Shown piece after piece: positions 8,941 through 17,942 of a stretch of 64,000 nucleotides of DNA (its first letter is position 1; the number at the start of each line of letters is the position of its first letter). Made by a program: the position numbers and the translations under genes. The notes beneath the pieces were generated by a model, which saw only the letters and a program-made list of their open reading frames with translations, searched no databases and was not told the origin of the DNA. This DNA is from SXXZ01 sp041177965 (GTDB lineage: Bacteria; Verrucomicrobiota; Verrucomicrobiia; Limisphaerales; UBA9464), in assembly GCA_041177965.1 (NCBI GenBank), contig JBEGWF010000032.1, positions 1 to 64,000 of the forward strand. Direction: 5' to 3'.

Positions 8941-10344
8941 TCACCTCAGCTTGAGGCTCGCGATCCCCGCCTGTCGATACACCCCCAAGGCGGTCCGTTG
9001 ATCCACCAGGACCCCCACCTCGACCGTCTCTCCCTTGGGTCGGCCGAACAGGTATCGGGCCAGCGCCACGACATCCGGAAACTCGGTGCGGTCGAGGCCG
9101 CGGATGAGGTGCCCGCGCTTGAGCCCCGCCGCGGCCGCCGGTCCGTTGGGATCCACACTCTGGATCACGAACCCGCCGCCGCGCACCGGGGCCACCTTGA
9201 AGCCCGCACGCGCCGACAGATACTCGTTGTTGAAGAAATCGGACTCCTCGACCAAGCGCAGGCGCAGTTCCTTGAGGCTGCCGCCCCGGCGGACGGTGAT
9301 CGGGATGTCCCGGGAATCGCCCACCTTCACGAGCGCCCGGTTGAATTCGATGATCCCGCTCGGGGGATCGCCCTGGATGGCCGAGAGGACGTCCCCGGGC
9401 TTCAATCCGGCCTTCTCGGCCGGACTCCCCGGTTGCACCGCCTGGATGGTCAGGGGCCGGGTCGCCGCCTTGAGTCGGGCACCGAACCAGAACCGACCCA
9501 CCGATTCACCGCTCAACACTTCGGCCAGAGCTTGGTTCACCCGCTTGATGGGGATGGCGAACCCGATGCCCTGGGCGCCCATCTGGGGCCGGAGGGTCGC
9601 CACGTTGATGCCGATGAGGTCGCCCCTCAGGTTGATGAGCGGCCCGCCGGAATTGCCGGGATTGATCGCGGCGTCGGTCTGGATCCAGTCGAGCGTGTCG
9701 AGCTCGCCCCGCGAACGGTCCTCGTTGGGCCCGCGACGGGCACGGGAGCTGAGGATGCCGCGGCTGACCGAGCCGGCATACCCGAAGGGATTGCCGAGGG
9801 CGACGACCGTCTCGCCCAGGAGCAGATCGTCGTCCTTGGCGAATTTCACGGCCCTGAATTTGCGCCCCGGAGCCTTGAGGCGCAGGAGGGCCACATCCTT
9901 GCCGGCGTTTAGCGCCACCCGTTCGGCCTCGATGGGGTCCGATCCGTCGTTGAACTTGACGAAGACCCGCTTCACGCCATCGACCACGTGGACGTTGGTC
10001 AGCACGTAGCCCTCTTCGTCGATCACCACGCCGGAACCGCGGCTCACCACCGCCTCCTGCACCTGCTGCAGACGCCACCCGAAGAACTCGGCCATCAGGC
10101 GATCGTCGGCGCTGTTCGGATCGACATCGGCGGAGCCCTCGACGTTCACGACGCTGGGCATCACCCGCTCGATCGCCTCGACGGTGGCGTCGCGACGGAC
10201 GTCGAGGGGTTCGGTCCTCGTCGGGTCGGTCTGCTGGGCCATCACGGAGACCGTCACGGGGACCATCACGGCACCGCCACCCAGGATCCAGACAAGGGCC
10301 CCGAGGAGGAGCGGACGGAGGGGCTTCAGGACGCTCGAGTTCAT
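8941..10344 (-). CDS. HtrA/DegP-type serine protease with two PDZ domains
   Basis: A 467-residue periplasmic serine protease (family S1C). A signal peptide covers roughly residues 1-36 (hydrophobic stretch then VMAQQ). The catalytic triad is visible: His119 (TNVHVVD), Asp150 (KDVALLRL) and Ser232 (GNSGGPL). Two PDZ domains follow: one around PGSPAEKAGLKPGD and one around PNGPAAAAGLKRGH. These enzymes degrade or refold misfolded envelope proteins. The start used is the ATG at 10342-10344, which sits directly before the signal peptide; a TTG 13 codons upstream also opens the frame but adds a charged leader. It is transcribed alone, with 140 bases to the yebC-like gene upstream. Confidence 0.88.
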   Translation of the reverse strand: MNSSVLKPLRPLLLGALVWILGGGAVMVPVTVSVMAQQTDPTRTEPLDVRRDATVEAIERVMPSVVNVEGSADVDPNSADDRLMAEFFGWRLQQVQEAVVSRGSGVVIDEEGYVLTNVHVVDGVKRVFVKFNDGSDPIEAERVALNAGKDVALLRLKAPGRKFRAVKFAKDDDLLLGETVVALGNPFGYAGSVSRGILSSRARRGPNEDRSRGELDTLDWIQTDAAINPGNSGGPLINLRGDLIGINVATLRPQMGAQGIGFAIPIKRVNQALAEVLSGESVGRFWFGARLKAATRPLTIQAVQPGSPAEKAGLKPGDVLSAIQGDPPSGIIEFNRALVKVGDSRDIPITVRRGGSLKELRLRLVEESDFFNNEYLSARAGFKVAPVRGGGFVIQSVDPNGPAAAAGLKRGHLIRGLDRTEFPDVVALARYLFGRPKGETVEVGVLVDQRTALGVYRQAGIASLKLR

Positions 10345-10488
10345 GTCGTTGCGTTTCGACGGCGGACGCTCCGGATCGTTCAATCACCGGAACTCCACCG
10401 CAGACCGATAGCCCACACCGGGTCGGATTCAAGCCCCCCGGATCGAACAGGGACCGCCCAGGGGACGGGTGGGCCGGGGACCTCCCGG

Positions 10489-11211
10489 TCACTTCATGCC
10501 GACATAGAGACGGTGCACATCGTCATGGTCGTCGATGGCATTGAGGAAGTCGGAGACCTGTTGCTTGTCGGCGTCACCCAGTTCCACGGGGTTCTTGGCC
10601 ACGTATCGGATCTCGCTGGCGATCACCTTCCAACCGGCCTTCGAGAGCCAGTTGCTGACGGTGGCCAGATCCTTCACCTCGGCCAGGAACCGCGTGCCCA
10701 CATGGCCCTCGGCGATCTCCTCCCCGTCGAGGGGTTCGAGATTCTGGGCACCGGCCTCGATGGCGTCGGACTCCGGATCCCTCTTGGGATCGGAGTGCGT
10801 GGCCTCCACCACGCCCATCCGGTCGAAGAAGAACGACATGCTGCCCGGTTGGCCGAGTTGGCCCTCTTTGAACAGATGGCGGATCTCAGGGGCGGTGCGG
10901 TTGCGGTTGTCGGTGAGGCACTCGATGATCACCGGCACCTTGTGGGGGGCGAAGCCCTCGTAGAAGACGGTCTCGAAGTCGACCTTCTCGTCGAGCAGTC
11001 CCGCCCCCTTCTTGATGGCCCGCTCGATGGTGTCCTTGTACACGCTGGCCTTCTTGGCCTTCTCGACGGCCGCGGCCAACCGGGCGTTGGTCTCGATCTC
11101 GGCGCCCCCCATCTTGGCGGCGACCATGATTTCACGGGTCAGCTTTCCGACCATCTGACCTTTTTTCTGCGCGGCCGCCTCGCGACCCGCCTGCTTCCAT
11201 TGGGCTCCCAT
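10489..11211 (-). CDS. yebC: YebC/PmpR-family DNA-binding or translation-associated protein
   Basis: A 240-residue cytoplasmic protein of the YebC/TACO1 family, described as a transcriptional regulator in some bacteria and as a factor relieving ribosome stalling at proline stretches in others. Recognisable blocks are KLTREIMVAAKMGG near the N-terminus, NARLAAAVEKAKKASVYKDT and the acidic central region FVYEGFAP-like (VFYEGFAPHKVPVIIE). The ATG at 11209-11211 gives MGAQWKQAGREAA, slightly different from the MAGHSKW start common in the family. The much longer frame upstream is an artefact of high GC. The C-terminus is the usual alpha/beta domain. Confidence 0.88.
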   Translation of the reverse strand: MGAQWKQAGREAAAQKKGQMVGKLTREIMVAAKMGGAEIETNARLAAAVEKAKKASVYKDTIERAIKKGAGLLDEKVDFETVFYEGFAPHKVPVIIECLTDNRNRTAPEIRHLFKEGQLGQPGSMSFFFDRMGVVEATHSDPKRDPESDAIEAGAQNLEPLDGEEIAEGHVGTRFLAEVKDLATVSNWLSKAGWKVIASEIRYVAKNPVELGDADKQQVSDFLNAIDDHDDVHRLYVGMK

Positions 11212-11422
11212 TCCGCAAGGGAAGCGAAAGATCGACCCCGAACGGAAGCCCAAAGAGCGCCGGCAGGCTCCCGATGGATCAACCCGGTGAGGTTTTGAGC
11301 CGGACATGGAAGGAGCCCGGACGTTCCCGGGACCTGGAGGACACCCCTTCAAAAACCATCGGCGCGGGCGGTTTGCGGTCTTGGCGGTCTCGGGTCCCCG
11401 GAGATATCGTTTCCCGACAGCC

Positions 11423-14188
11423 ATGAGTTTCCTGCATCGCGCCTCGGCCCCGTTCTCCGCCGCGGCCACCCTGTTTCTCGCCGCCCTGTCGGCGGCGGCC
11501 TCCATCCAGACCGGGGTGCGGCCCCCCTCGGTCGACCGGGGCACCCTGCTGGTGAGCGAATTGCAATGCGCCGCCTGCCACAGCGACCGGGGCCTGCCGA
11601 CCTCCACGGCGATCCCCGACTGGGCCTCACCGAAGGGGGCTCCGTCGCTCACCGGAGATCCGCTCAAGACGTCCACGGCCTGGCTGCGCCGCTGGTTGGC
11701 CTCGCCCCACCAGTCCAAGCCCGGTTCCTCGATGCCGGACCTGCTGCACGGCATGGGCGAGACTCAGAAGGCCAGGACGGTGGACCTGTTGACCCACTAC
11801 CTGGTGTCGCTGCGCAAGACCAACGAGCCGAGCGGCCTGCGCTCCGATCCGGCAAGGATCGACCAGGGACGGGCCCTCTACCATACGGTCGGCTGCGTGG
11901 CCTGCCATGCGCCGGAGACCCGGCCCGAGGGAGTCACCGAAGAGGCGTTCAAGGAGGTCCGCGCCCAGTCCGTCCCGCTGGGCGACCTCGCCCGCAAATA
12001 CCCGGCCTCGGAACTGGTGCGCCTGCTCCGGGATCCTCTGGTGCATCGCCCCTCGGGCCGGATGCCCTCGATGAACCTCACTCCCGGTGAGGCGGGGGCC
12101 ATCGCCCTCTACCTGCTGCGCGACCAGGGCGCCGTCGCCCAGACCCCGGCCAAGGCTCCGACCCTGGTCGACGGCCTCCAGTACGAGTTCTTCGAGGGGG
12201 CGGCCAACTCGGTGGCCCAATTGGTGGCCATGACTCCGAAATCGACCGGTGTCTCGGCCGCACTCGACCTGAGCCTGCCCCACCCCAACCAGAACTGGGG
12301 CGTCCGGTTCTCGGGATTCATCGACATCCCGACCGAAGGCAAATACCGCTTCTGGATCCGCTCGGACGACGGCTCGCAACTGTCCATCGACGGCAAGCCG
12401 TTGCTCAACAACGACGGGGTCCATCCGGCGTCCGAGAAGAACGGCAACCTGACCCTCAAGGCCGGCCTGCATGAGCTGGAGGTCGTGTTCTTCCAGGGCG
12501 GCGGCGAGACCGAGTTCCGCGTGGATTGGGCACCTCCGGGTGAGAAGCGCGGGCCCATCCCCGGCGACCGCCTCAAGCACGGAGGCCAGGCGGTCCGCCC
12601 GATCGACTGGGAGGAGTTCGCCCTCGACCCCGCCAAGGTGGCCGCGGGGCGTGAGCAATTCGCCGCGCTCAACTGCGCCGCCTGCCATGCCGTGACCGAT
12701 GCGGCCGGCCCGGTGTTGCCCCGGAAGTCCAAGCCGATGGTCCAACTCGCGCTTCGCACCCAGGAAGGCTGTCTCTCGGACCTGCCCCCGGCCAAGGCCC
12801 CGCGCTTCGACCTCTCGGCCAACGACCGGATGAGTCTCCGCAAGACGCTCCGCAATCCGACCGAGGCCCAGAAGACGGCCAGCGCCGCCTCGGCCCAGGT
12901 CGACCTGACCCTGAGCCAGTTCAACTGCCTGGCCTGCCACTCGCGCAACGAGGTGGGCGGCCCGACGGCCTCGGGTCGGTCGGACTGGTTCACGGTCGTG
13001 GGCGAGGCCGATCTCGGCGACGAGGGCCGCATCCCGCCACACCTCACCGGCGTCGGTGGCAAGCTGAAGGCGGCCGCCCTCGAGGAGGTCATCGCCAAGG
13101 GCACGAAGGTCCGCCCCTACATGGCCACCCGCATGCCCGTCTTCGGGCCGAAGGTCCATGCCTTGGCGACCCAACTGAAGCGCCTCGACGCCCCGGCCAC
13201 CGCGACCCCGGCGCCGGCGATCACCTCGCAGGAGGCCAAGATCGGCTGGAAGCTCGTGGGGCGCGACGGCCTCGGCTGCGTCTCCTGCCACACCTTCACC
13301 ACCCATGGTTCCATGGGCATCCCGGCCCTGGCCCTCGACAAGATGGGTGAGCGGCTCGAATGGGAATGGCTGCAACGCTACCTGCCGAATCCGGCGGCCC
13401 TGCGCCCCGGCACCCGCATGCCGACCTTCTGGCCCGAGGGCAAGGCGGTGAACACCAAGATCCTCAACGGGGACACCGCCGGCCAGATCCGCTCCATCTA
13501 CGCCTACCTCGCCGACGGCCCCAAGGCCGAGATCCCGGCCGGGCTCATCCGCGGCAAGAAGGAGATCGTGGTGGATGACGAAGCGGTGATCTACCGCAAC
13601 TTCATCGACGGCGCCGGCCCGAGGGCCATCGGTGTGGGATACCCCGAGCGGGCCAACCTCGCCTTCGATGCCCAGAACCTGCGCCTGGCGCTGCTCTGGC
13701 AGGGGCCGTTCATCGACATGTCCCGCCACAGCACCGACCGCGGCGTGGGCTACGAACCGCCCCTGGGCGACCACCGCATCCGCCTGCCCGACGGCCCGTC
13801 CTTCGCCGCCCTGCCCTCGCCCACGGCTCCGTGGCCGAGCGCGATCGACGCGGAGAGCCGGTTCCTGGGCTATCGCCTCGATGCGCGCCAGCAACCCACC
13901 TTCCGCTACCTGGTCGCCGGGATGACCATCGAGGAGACGCCCCTGGCGAAGCCCGGCAGCGTCGACATGACCCTGGTGCGGACCTTCCGGTTCCAGGGCA
14001 CGCCCGGACGACCGCTCACGCTGCGCCTGGCCAAGGGAGCCATCCAACCGGCCGGCACCGGCTTCAAGGTCGAAGGCGGTCTGGTCGTCCAGGTCGGCCC
14101 CGGTGCCAAGGCCGCCGTGGTCGGCGATGAACTCCGTGTCACCCTCGAACCCAACACCCCGGAACTCCGCGTGGAGATGACCTGGTGA
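11423..14188 (+). CDS. Pentahaem c-type cytochrome with PA14 domain
   Basis: A 921-residue exported protein. The signal peptide is residues 1 to about 25. Five CXXCH haem-binding motifs begin at residues 49 (CAACH), 158 (CVACH), 418 (CAACH), 502 (CLACH) and 619 (CVSCH). Between the second and third, residues 248-382 form a PA14 domain (YRFWIRSDDGSQLSIDG), a beta-sandwich that usually binds carbohydrate. The region after the last haem is a beta-rich C-terminal domain. Large PA14-containing cytochromes are typical of planctomycetes and verrucomicrobia and are thought to act in periplasmic oxidation, but the substrate here is unknown. The ATG at 11423 is preferred over 11306 because it starts the signal peptide. 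The beta-propeller gene follows 49 bases downstream. Confidence 0.85.
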   Translation: MSFLHRASAPFSAAATLFLAALSAAASIQTGVRPPSVDRGTLLVSELQCAACHSDRGLPTSTAIPDWASPKGAPSLTGDPLKTSTAWLRRWLASPHQSKPGSSMPDLLHGMGETQKARTVDLLTHYLVSLRKTNEPSGLRSDPARIDQGRALYHTVGCVACHAPETRPEGVTEEAFKEVRAQSVPLGDLARKYPASELVRLLRDPLVHRPSGRMPSMNLTPGEAGAIALYLLRDQGAVAQTPAKAPTLVDGLQYEFFEGAANSVAQLVAMTPKSTGVSAALDLSLPHPNQNWGVRFSGFIDIPTEGKYRFWIRSDDGSQLSIDGKPLLNNDGVHPASEKNGNLTLKAGLHELEVVFFQGGGETEFRVDWAPPGEKRGPIPGDRLKHGGQAVRPIDWEEFALDPAKVAAGREQFAALNCAACHAVTDAAGPVLPRKSKPMVQLALRTQEGCLSDLPPAKAPRFDLSANDRMSLRKTLRNPTEAQKTASAASAQVDLTLSQFNCLACHSRNEVGGPTASGRSDWFTVVGEADLGDEGRIPPHLTGVGGKLKAAALEEVIAKGTKVRPYMATRMPVFGPKVHALATQLKRLDAPATATPAPAITSQEAKIGWKLVGRDGLGCVSCHTFTTHGSMGIPALALDKMGERLEWEWLQRYLPNPAALRPGTRMPTFWPEGKAVNTKILNGDTAGQIRSIYAYLADGPKAEIPAGLIRGKKEIVVDDEAVIYRNFIDGAGPRAIGVGYPERANLAFDAQNLRLALLWQGPFIDMSRHSTDRGVGYEPPLGDHRIRLPDGPSFAALPSPTAPWPSAIDAESRFLGYRLDARQQPTFRYLVAGMTIEETPLAKPGSVDMTLVRTFRFQGTPGRPLTLRLAKGAIQPAGTGFKVEGGLVVQVGPGAKAAVVGDELRVTLEPNTPELRVEMTW

Positions 14189-14237
14189 TCCCCGCCCGAG
14201 TCCCTCGAACCACGACGCAACCCTTCCCCTCGATTCC

Positions 14238-15713
14238 ATGAAGTTCCTGAACCCCACCGCGCTCATCGCCACCCTCGGGCTCGCGGCCACCCTTCCTGCG
14301 CTCGCGGCCACCAAGGCCGAGCAGGAGGCCGAATACTACCCCATCTCCACCCTGCCCGTGCCGGAGGGTGTGGTGCTCGAGGCGGGCGCCATCCAGGTGC
14401 TGCCCCACCAACGCATCGCCGTGTCCACGCGCCTTGGCGAGATCTGGTTCGTGGACAACGCCTTCGACAAGGACCCTTCCAAGGCCAAGTTCAGTCGCTT
14501 CGCCTCGGGCCTGCACGAGGTGCTCGGACTCACCACGCGTGGCGACGGTTGGATCTACGCCACCCAGCGCGGTGAACTCACCCGCATCAAGGACACCAAC
14601 AACGACGGTCGGGCCGACCTCTTCGAGACGGTGGCCGACAGCTGGGGCATCAATGGCGACTACCACGAGTACGCCTTCGGATCGAAGTTCGACCGGGACG
14701 GCAACATCTGGGTCATCCTCTGCCTGACCGGCTCGTTCACCAGCGAGAACCCGTATCGCGGCTGGGCCCTGCGCATCACCCCGGAGGGCAAGACGATCCC
14801 CACCACCAGCGGACTGCGTTCGCCCGGCGGCATCGCCACCAACCACTTGGGCGACCTGTTCTACACCGACAACCAGGGCCCATGGAACGGCACCTGTTGG
14901 CTCAAGCACCTCAAGCCGGGCGGCTTCGTGGGCAACCCCACCGGCAACCGGTGGTACGAGAAGGCCGCCAACATGGGCCCGCGGCCCAAGGATCCCACCA
15001 GCAACAGCCGCATCCCGATCGAGCGGGCCAAGATCCCGGAGTTCGTGCCGCCCGCGATCGGGTTCCCCTACAACAAGATGGGTCAGAGCGCCTCGGGCAT
15101 CCAGAACGACGGCACCGCCGGCAAGTTCGGGCCGTTCCAGAACCAGCTCTTCGTGGGCGACCAGACCTGGAGCACCGTCATGCGGGTGTATCTGGAGCAG
15201 GTCAACGGCGTGTATCAGGGGGCCTGCTTCCCGTTCCGCGAGGGCTTCGACAGCGGCACGCTCAGCCTCGAACTGGCCTCCGACGGCACGATGTTCGTGG
15301 GCGGCACCGACCGGGGTTGGGGCGCGCGCGGTGGCAAGCCCTTCGCCTTGCAACGCCTGAATTGGAGCGGCAAGACGCCCTTCGAGATCCACGAGATGCA
15401 CGTCAAGCCCGACGGGTTCGAACTGACCTTCACCGAGCCGGTCGATCCGGAGACGGCCGGCAAGGTCGAGTCGTACCAATTCCGCACCTTCACCTACATC
15501 TACCAGGCCAACTACGGATCGCCCGAGGTCGATGCCACCACGCCGCCGATCGAGTCGGTGACCGTGGCCGCCGACGGACGGAGCGTGCGCCTCAAGACCG
15601 CCCTGAACCTGGGCCACCTGCACGAGCTCAAGCCCACCGGGGTGCGGTCGAAATCGGGCCGACCGCTGCTGCACCCGCTGGCCTACTACACGCTCAACGA
15701 GATCCCTCGCTGA
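14238..15713 (+). CDS. Secreted beta-propeller protein (DUF7133-like / PQQ-dehydrogenase-like)
   Basis: A 491-residue protein with a cleavable signal peptide (MKFLNPTALIATLGLAATL, cleaved around ALA). Propeller-like blades are visible (RLGEIWFVDN, DGWIYATQRGELTRI, FDRDGNIWVI, RSPGGIATNHLGDLFYTDNQ). This matches the haem-less propeller half of PVC-type haem-binding proteins related to glucose/sorbosone dehydrogenases. No CXXCH is present, so electrons would go to the adjacent pentahaem protein; this pairing is inference from adjacency (49-base gap, same strand). PVC genomes often encode both halves as one polypeptide, here split in two. Substrate unknown. Confidence 0.75.
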   Translation: MKFLNPTALIATLGLAATLPALAATKAEQEAEYYPISTLPVPEGVVLEAGAIQVLPHQRIAVSTRLGEIWFVDNAFDKDPSKAKFSRFASGLHEVLGLTTRGDGWIYATQRGELTRIKDTNNDGRADLFETVADSWGINGDYHEYAFGSKFDRDGNIWVILCLTGSFTSENPYRGWALRITPEGKTIPTTSGLRSPGGIATNHLGDLFYTDNQGPWNGTCWLKHLKPGGFVGNPTGNRWYEKAANMGPRPKDPTSNSRIPIERAKIPEFVPPAIGFPYNKMGQSASGIQNDGTAGKFGPFQNQLFVGDQTWSTVMRVYLEQVNGVYQGACFPFREGFDSGTLSLELASDGTMFVGGTDRGWGARGGKPFALQRLNWSGKTPFEIHEMHVKPDGFELTFTEPVDPETAGKVESYQFRTFTYIYQANYGSPEVDATTPPIESVTVAADGRSVRLKTALNLGHLHELKPTGVRSKSGRPLLHPLAYYTLNEIPR

Positions 15714-15784
15714 ACGGGGGACTTGGACGAGGCTCCCCTGACCCTACACCGGCTACCACTGGATCGGTCGAATCGGTCGACAGA

Positions 15785-15811
15785 TCCACGGGGCCGTGCC
15801 GGTCCCGTGGA
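15785..15811. terminator. Possible bidirectional hairpin between convergent genes
   Basis: TCCACGGG at 15785-15792 pairs perfectly with CCCGTGGA at 15804-15811 (8-base stem, 11-base loop). It lies in the 130-base gap between the convergent beta-propeller gene and ybbR-like gene, a natural place for a terminator. No T-run follows on either strand, so a classical intrinsic terminator is not proven. Confidence 0.3.
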
Positions 15812-15843
15812 CCTTCCCCGGTTTGATCGGCGCCTGCGGGGCG

Positions 15844-16245
15844 TCACTGGGAGCGTTCCACACGAACCGATTCGGGCAGGACCGCCGCCACGCGCACACC
15901 GGGGGCCCGGGCGTTGACCCGGAACATCCCCTGGCGAGGGGACTCCGGGCTGAGGAGGTTGACGTAGGCCTGCACATCGCCGGGCGTCAGTCTCTGGACG
16001 ACATCGGGATCGCCTTCGATCTCGACGTGGACCATCGCCGGCCGGATCTGGACCTGATTCTCGGCCTGACCCGTGCCGAGGACGCCCACCGGAATGTTCT
16101 CGAGGACGCGCACCCGGAACCCATCGTTGGAGGCCAACCGTTCCATGCCGAGATTCGACCGGACCGTCAGCCAGATGAGGGCCGCCAGAGCCAGGGAACC
16201 GAGCTTCTGGGCCCGGTTTTCGATGAGGAGTGCGCGCCAGCCCAT
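15844..16245 (-). CDS. YbbR-like (CdaR-type) membrane protein
   Basis: A 133-residue protein with an N-terminal membrane helix (about residues 13-28) and a single YbbR-like beta-domain (VRVLENIPVGVLG, then VHVEIEGDPDVVQRLTPGDVQAYVNL). In Firmicutes the partner CdaR carries several YbbR repeats and modulates the diadenylate cyclase CdaA. Here only one repeat is present, so it is a minimal version. The start ATG lies one base after the cdaA stop, which supports co-translation and a role in controlling c-di-AMP synthesis. Its last residues end directly in the convergent intergenic gap. Confidence 0.8.
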   Translation of the reverse strand: MGWRALLIENRAQKLGSLALAALIWLTVRSNLGMERLASNDGFRVRVLENIPVGVLGTGQAENQVQIRPAMVHVEIEGDPDVVQRLTPGDVQAYVNLLSPESPRQGMFRVNARAPGVRVAAVLPESVRVERSQ

Positions 16246-16246
16246 G

Positions 16247-17074
16247 TCAGTGTCTCCCTTGGAACGAACCCCCGGAGAACCATCGGCGCAACCCGGAGAT
16301 CCCGGGCCGGCCGGGGGATCGGCGCACCAGCACCTCGGTCAGGAACGCCCGGAGTTGTTCGACCGTGACGTTGCGCGTGAGCTGGCCCCGATGGGCATAG
16401 GAGATGGAGCCCGACTCCTCGGAGACCACCACCACCACGGCATCGGTCTCCTCGCTCAGGCCGATGGCCGCCCGGTGACGCGTGCCCAAGGTCTTGGGCA
16501 GGTCGCCCCGCTGGGTGAGCGGGAAGATCGCGCCCGCCCGGAGGATGCGGTCGCCCTTGATGATCACGCCACCGTCATGGATCGCGTTGTTCGGGAAGAA
16601 GATCGTCTCGATCATCTCGGGGGTCGCCTCGCAGTCGACCGGGATCCCCGACTCGACCGTCTCGGCCACGGAGATCGCCTGCTCGATGGCGATCAGGGCC
16701 CCCATGCGGGTCGGGGACATCCGATCGACCGATTCGACGATCACCTCGAGGTTCTCCCGCTGTTCCTGGGGGTTGTTGAAGAGCGGCAGGTTGCCCACCT
16801 CGGCGAGCAGGCGCCGGATCTCGGGCTGGAAGAGCACCACGATGGCCAACGCCAGGAAGGGCAGGATCTGGTTGAGGATGGCGTTGAGGACATCCAACCG
16901 GAGAAGGCGCACCGACAAGGTCAGCACCAGCAGCACGACCACGAAGCCGGTCACCACGGCCTGCCCTCGGGTACCCTTCAGGAACCGATAGCCGTAGTAG
17001 ATGCCCACCCCGAGGATTCCGATCTCGAGGGCCGGGCGCCAGATGGCCTGCAGGTATGGAAGCAACTGATTCAA
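16247..17074 (-). CDS. cdaA: Diadenylate cyclase CdaA
   Basis: Makes cyclic di-AMP from two ATP at the inner membrane. The 275-residue protein has about three N-terminal membrane helices (LEIGILGVGIYYGYRF, then TGFVVVLLVLTLSVRLL and ILPFLALAIVVLF) followed by the DAC domain. Catalytic motifs are visible: IHDGGVII with Asp167, and TRHRAAIG with Arg199-His200-Arg201. The usual DGA motif reads DGG here. The start is a TTG at 17072-17074 that overlaps the folP stop as TTGA; no ATG fits the family length, and the longer frame to 17233 only retraces folP in another frame. The ybbR-like gene follows one base later. Confidence 0.9.
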   Translation of the reverse strand: MNQLLPYLQAIWRPALEIGILGVGIYYGYRFLKGTRGQAVVTGFVVVLLVLTLSVRLLRLDVLNAILNQILPFLALAIVVLFQPEIRRLLAEVGNLPLFNNPQEQRENLEVIVESVDRMSPTRMGALIAIEQAISVAETVESGIPVDCEATPEMIETIFFPNNAIHDGGVIIKGDRILRAGAIFPLTQRGDLPKTLGTRHRAAIGLSEETDAVVVVVSEESGSISYAHRGQLTRNVTVEQLRAFLTEVLVRRSPGRPGISGLRRWFSGGSFQGRH

Positions 17075-17916
17075 CTCGCCGGGTTCTTTTGGTTCAGGAT
17101 CTCCCTCATGCGCAAGGCCTGGACGGTCTCGGCCACATCGTGGACCCGGAACATCGCGGCCCCCGATCCGGCGGCCCAGAGGGCGCAGGCCAGCGACCCG
17201 CCCAGGCGCTGATGCGGCTCGGAGCCAAAACAACGGCCGATGAAGGATTTGCGGGAGACACCCAGAAGGATGGGGCGACCCAATGCCGAAATCACCCTCA
17301 AACCTCGGATCAACGCCAGATTGTGATCGAGGGTCTTGCCGAATCCGATCCCCGGGTCGAACAGCAGCTGCTCCGGGCGGACCCCGGACTCCTCGAGGCG
17401 CGACAGCCGTTCCTGGAAGAATCCGGCCACCTCGGCGACCACGTCATCATATCGCGGATCGGTCTGCATGGTCTGCGGAGTCCCCCGCATATGCATGGCG
17501 ACATACCCCGCCCCGGCGGCCGCCACGACCTTCCAGAGCTCCGGGTCGGACCGCTGGGCCTCGATGTCGTTGACGATGCAGGCACCGGCCTCGAGGGCAG
17601 CCCTTGCGACCCCGACCTTGCGGGTGTCGACGGAGATGGCTGCGCGGGTCCGCGAGGCCAAGGCCCGCACCACCGGGATCACCCGCCGCAATTCCTCGGC
17701 CTCGTCGACCGGGGCCGCCCCCGGCCGCGTGGACTCGCCCCCGACGTCGATGAGTTCGGCCCCCTCGGCGATCATCTCCTCTCCGCGCGCGACGGCCCTG
17801 CCGGCATCCAGAAAACTCCCGCCATCGCTGAACGAATCCGGCGTGACATTGAGGATTCCCATCACCATCGAGGGGCGCGGGAAGGTCCACCGATGCTGTC
17901 GGGCCGTGAATTCCAT
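17071..17916 (-). CDS. folP: Dihydropteroate synthase
   Basis: Joins p-aminobenzoate to dihydropterin pyrophosphate in folate synthesis, in the cytoplasm. The 281-residue length matches the family. All signature blocks are present: ILNVTPDSFSDGG near the N-terminus, DVGGESTRPGA, SVDTRK, VNDI, YVAMHMRGTPQTM, FDPGIGFGKT and GVSRKSFIG. The ATG at 17914-17916 was chosen because upstream sequence in the same frame has no conserved residues and enters the gloA gene. It lies 26 bases after gloA and its stop is overlapped by the TTG of cdaA. A folP-cdaA neighbourhood occurs in several phyla. Confidence 0.95.
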   Translation of the reverse strand: MEFTARQHRWTFPRPSMVMGILNVTPDSFSDGGSFLDAGRAVARGEEMIAEGAELIDVGGESTRPGAAPVDEAEELRRVIPVVRALASRTRAAISVDTRKVGVARAALEAGACIVNDIEAQRSDPELWKVVAAAGAGYVAMHMRGTPQTMQTDPRYDDVVAEVAGFFQERLSRLEESGVRPEQLLFDPGIGFGKTLDHNLALIRGLRVISALGRPILLGVSRKSFIGRCFGSEPHQRLGGSLACALWAAGSGAAMFRVHDVAETVQALRMREILNQKNPAS

Positions 17917-17942
17917 CGCGGAAGGGAGCTCGGCCGGGCGCC

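Noticed and set aside
11379..11410. TTGGCG-18-TATCGT as a promoter for the pentahaem cytochrome
   Set aside because: Both hexamers match only four of six positions and transcription would start about six bases before the ATG; too weak to list.
11627..14314. An 895-codon open frame antisense to the pentahaem cytochrome
   Set aside because: The plus strand has five haem motifs, a PA14 domain and a signal peptide; the antisense reading has no recognisable features.
16247..17233. A longer CdaA reading starting at 17233
   Set aside because: The added 53 residues lie inside folP in a different frame and are not conserved; the TTG at 17074 gives the normal length.
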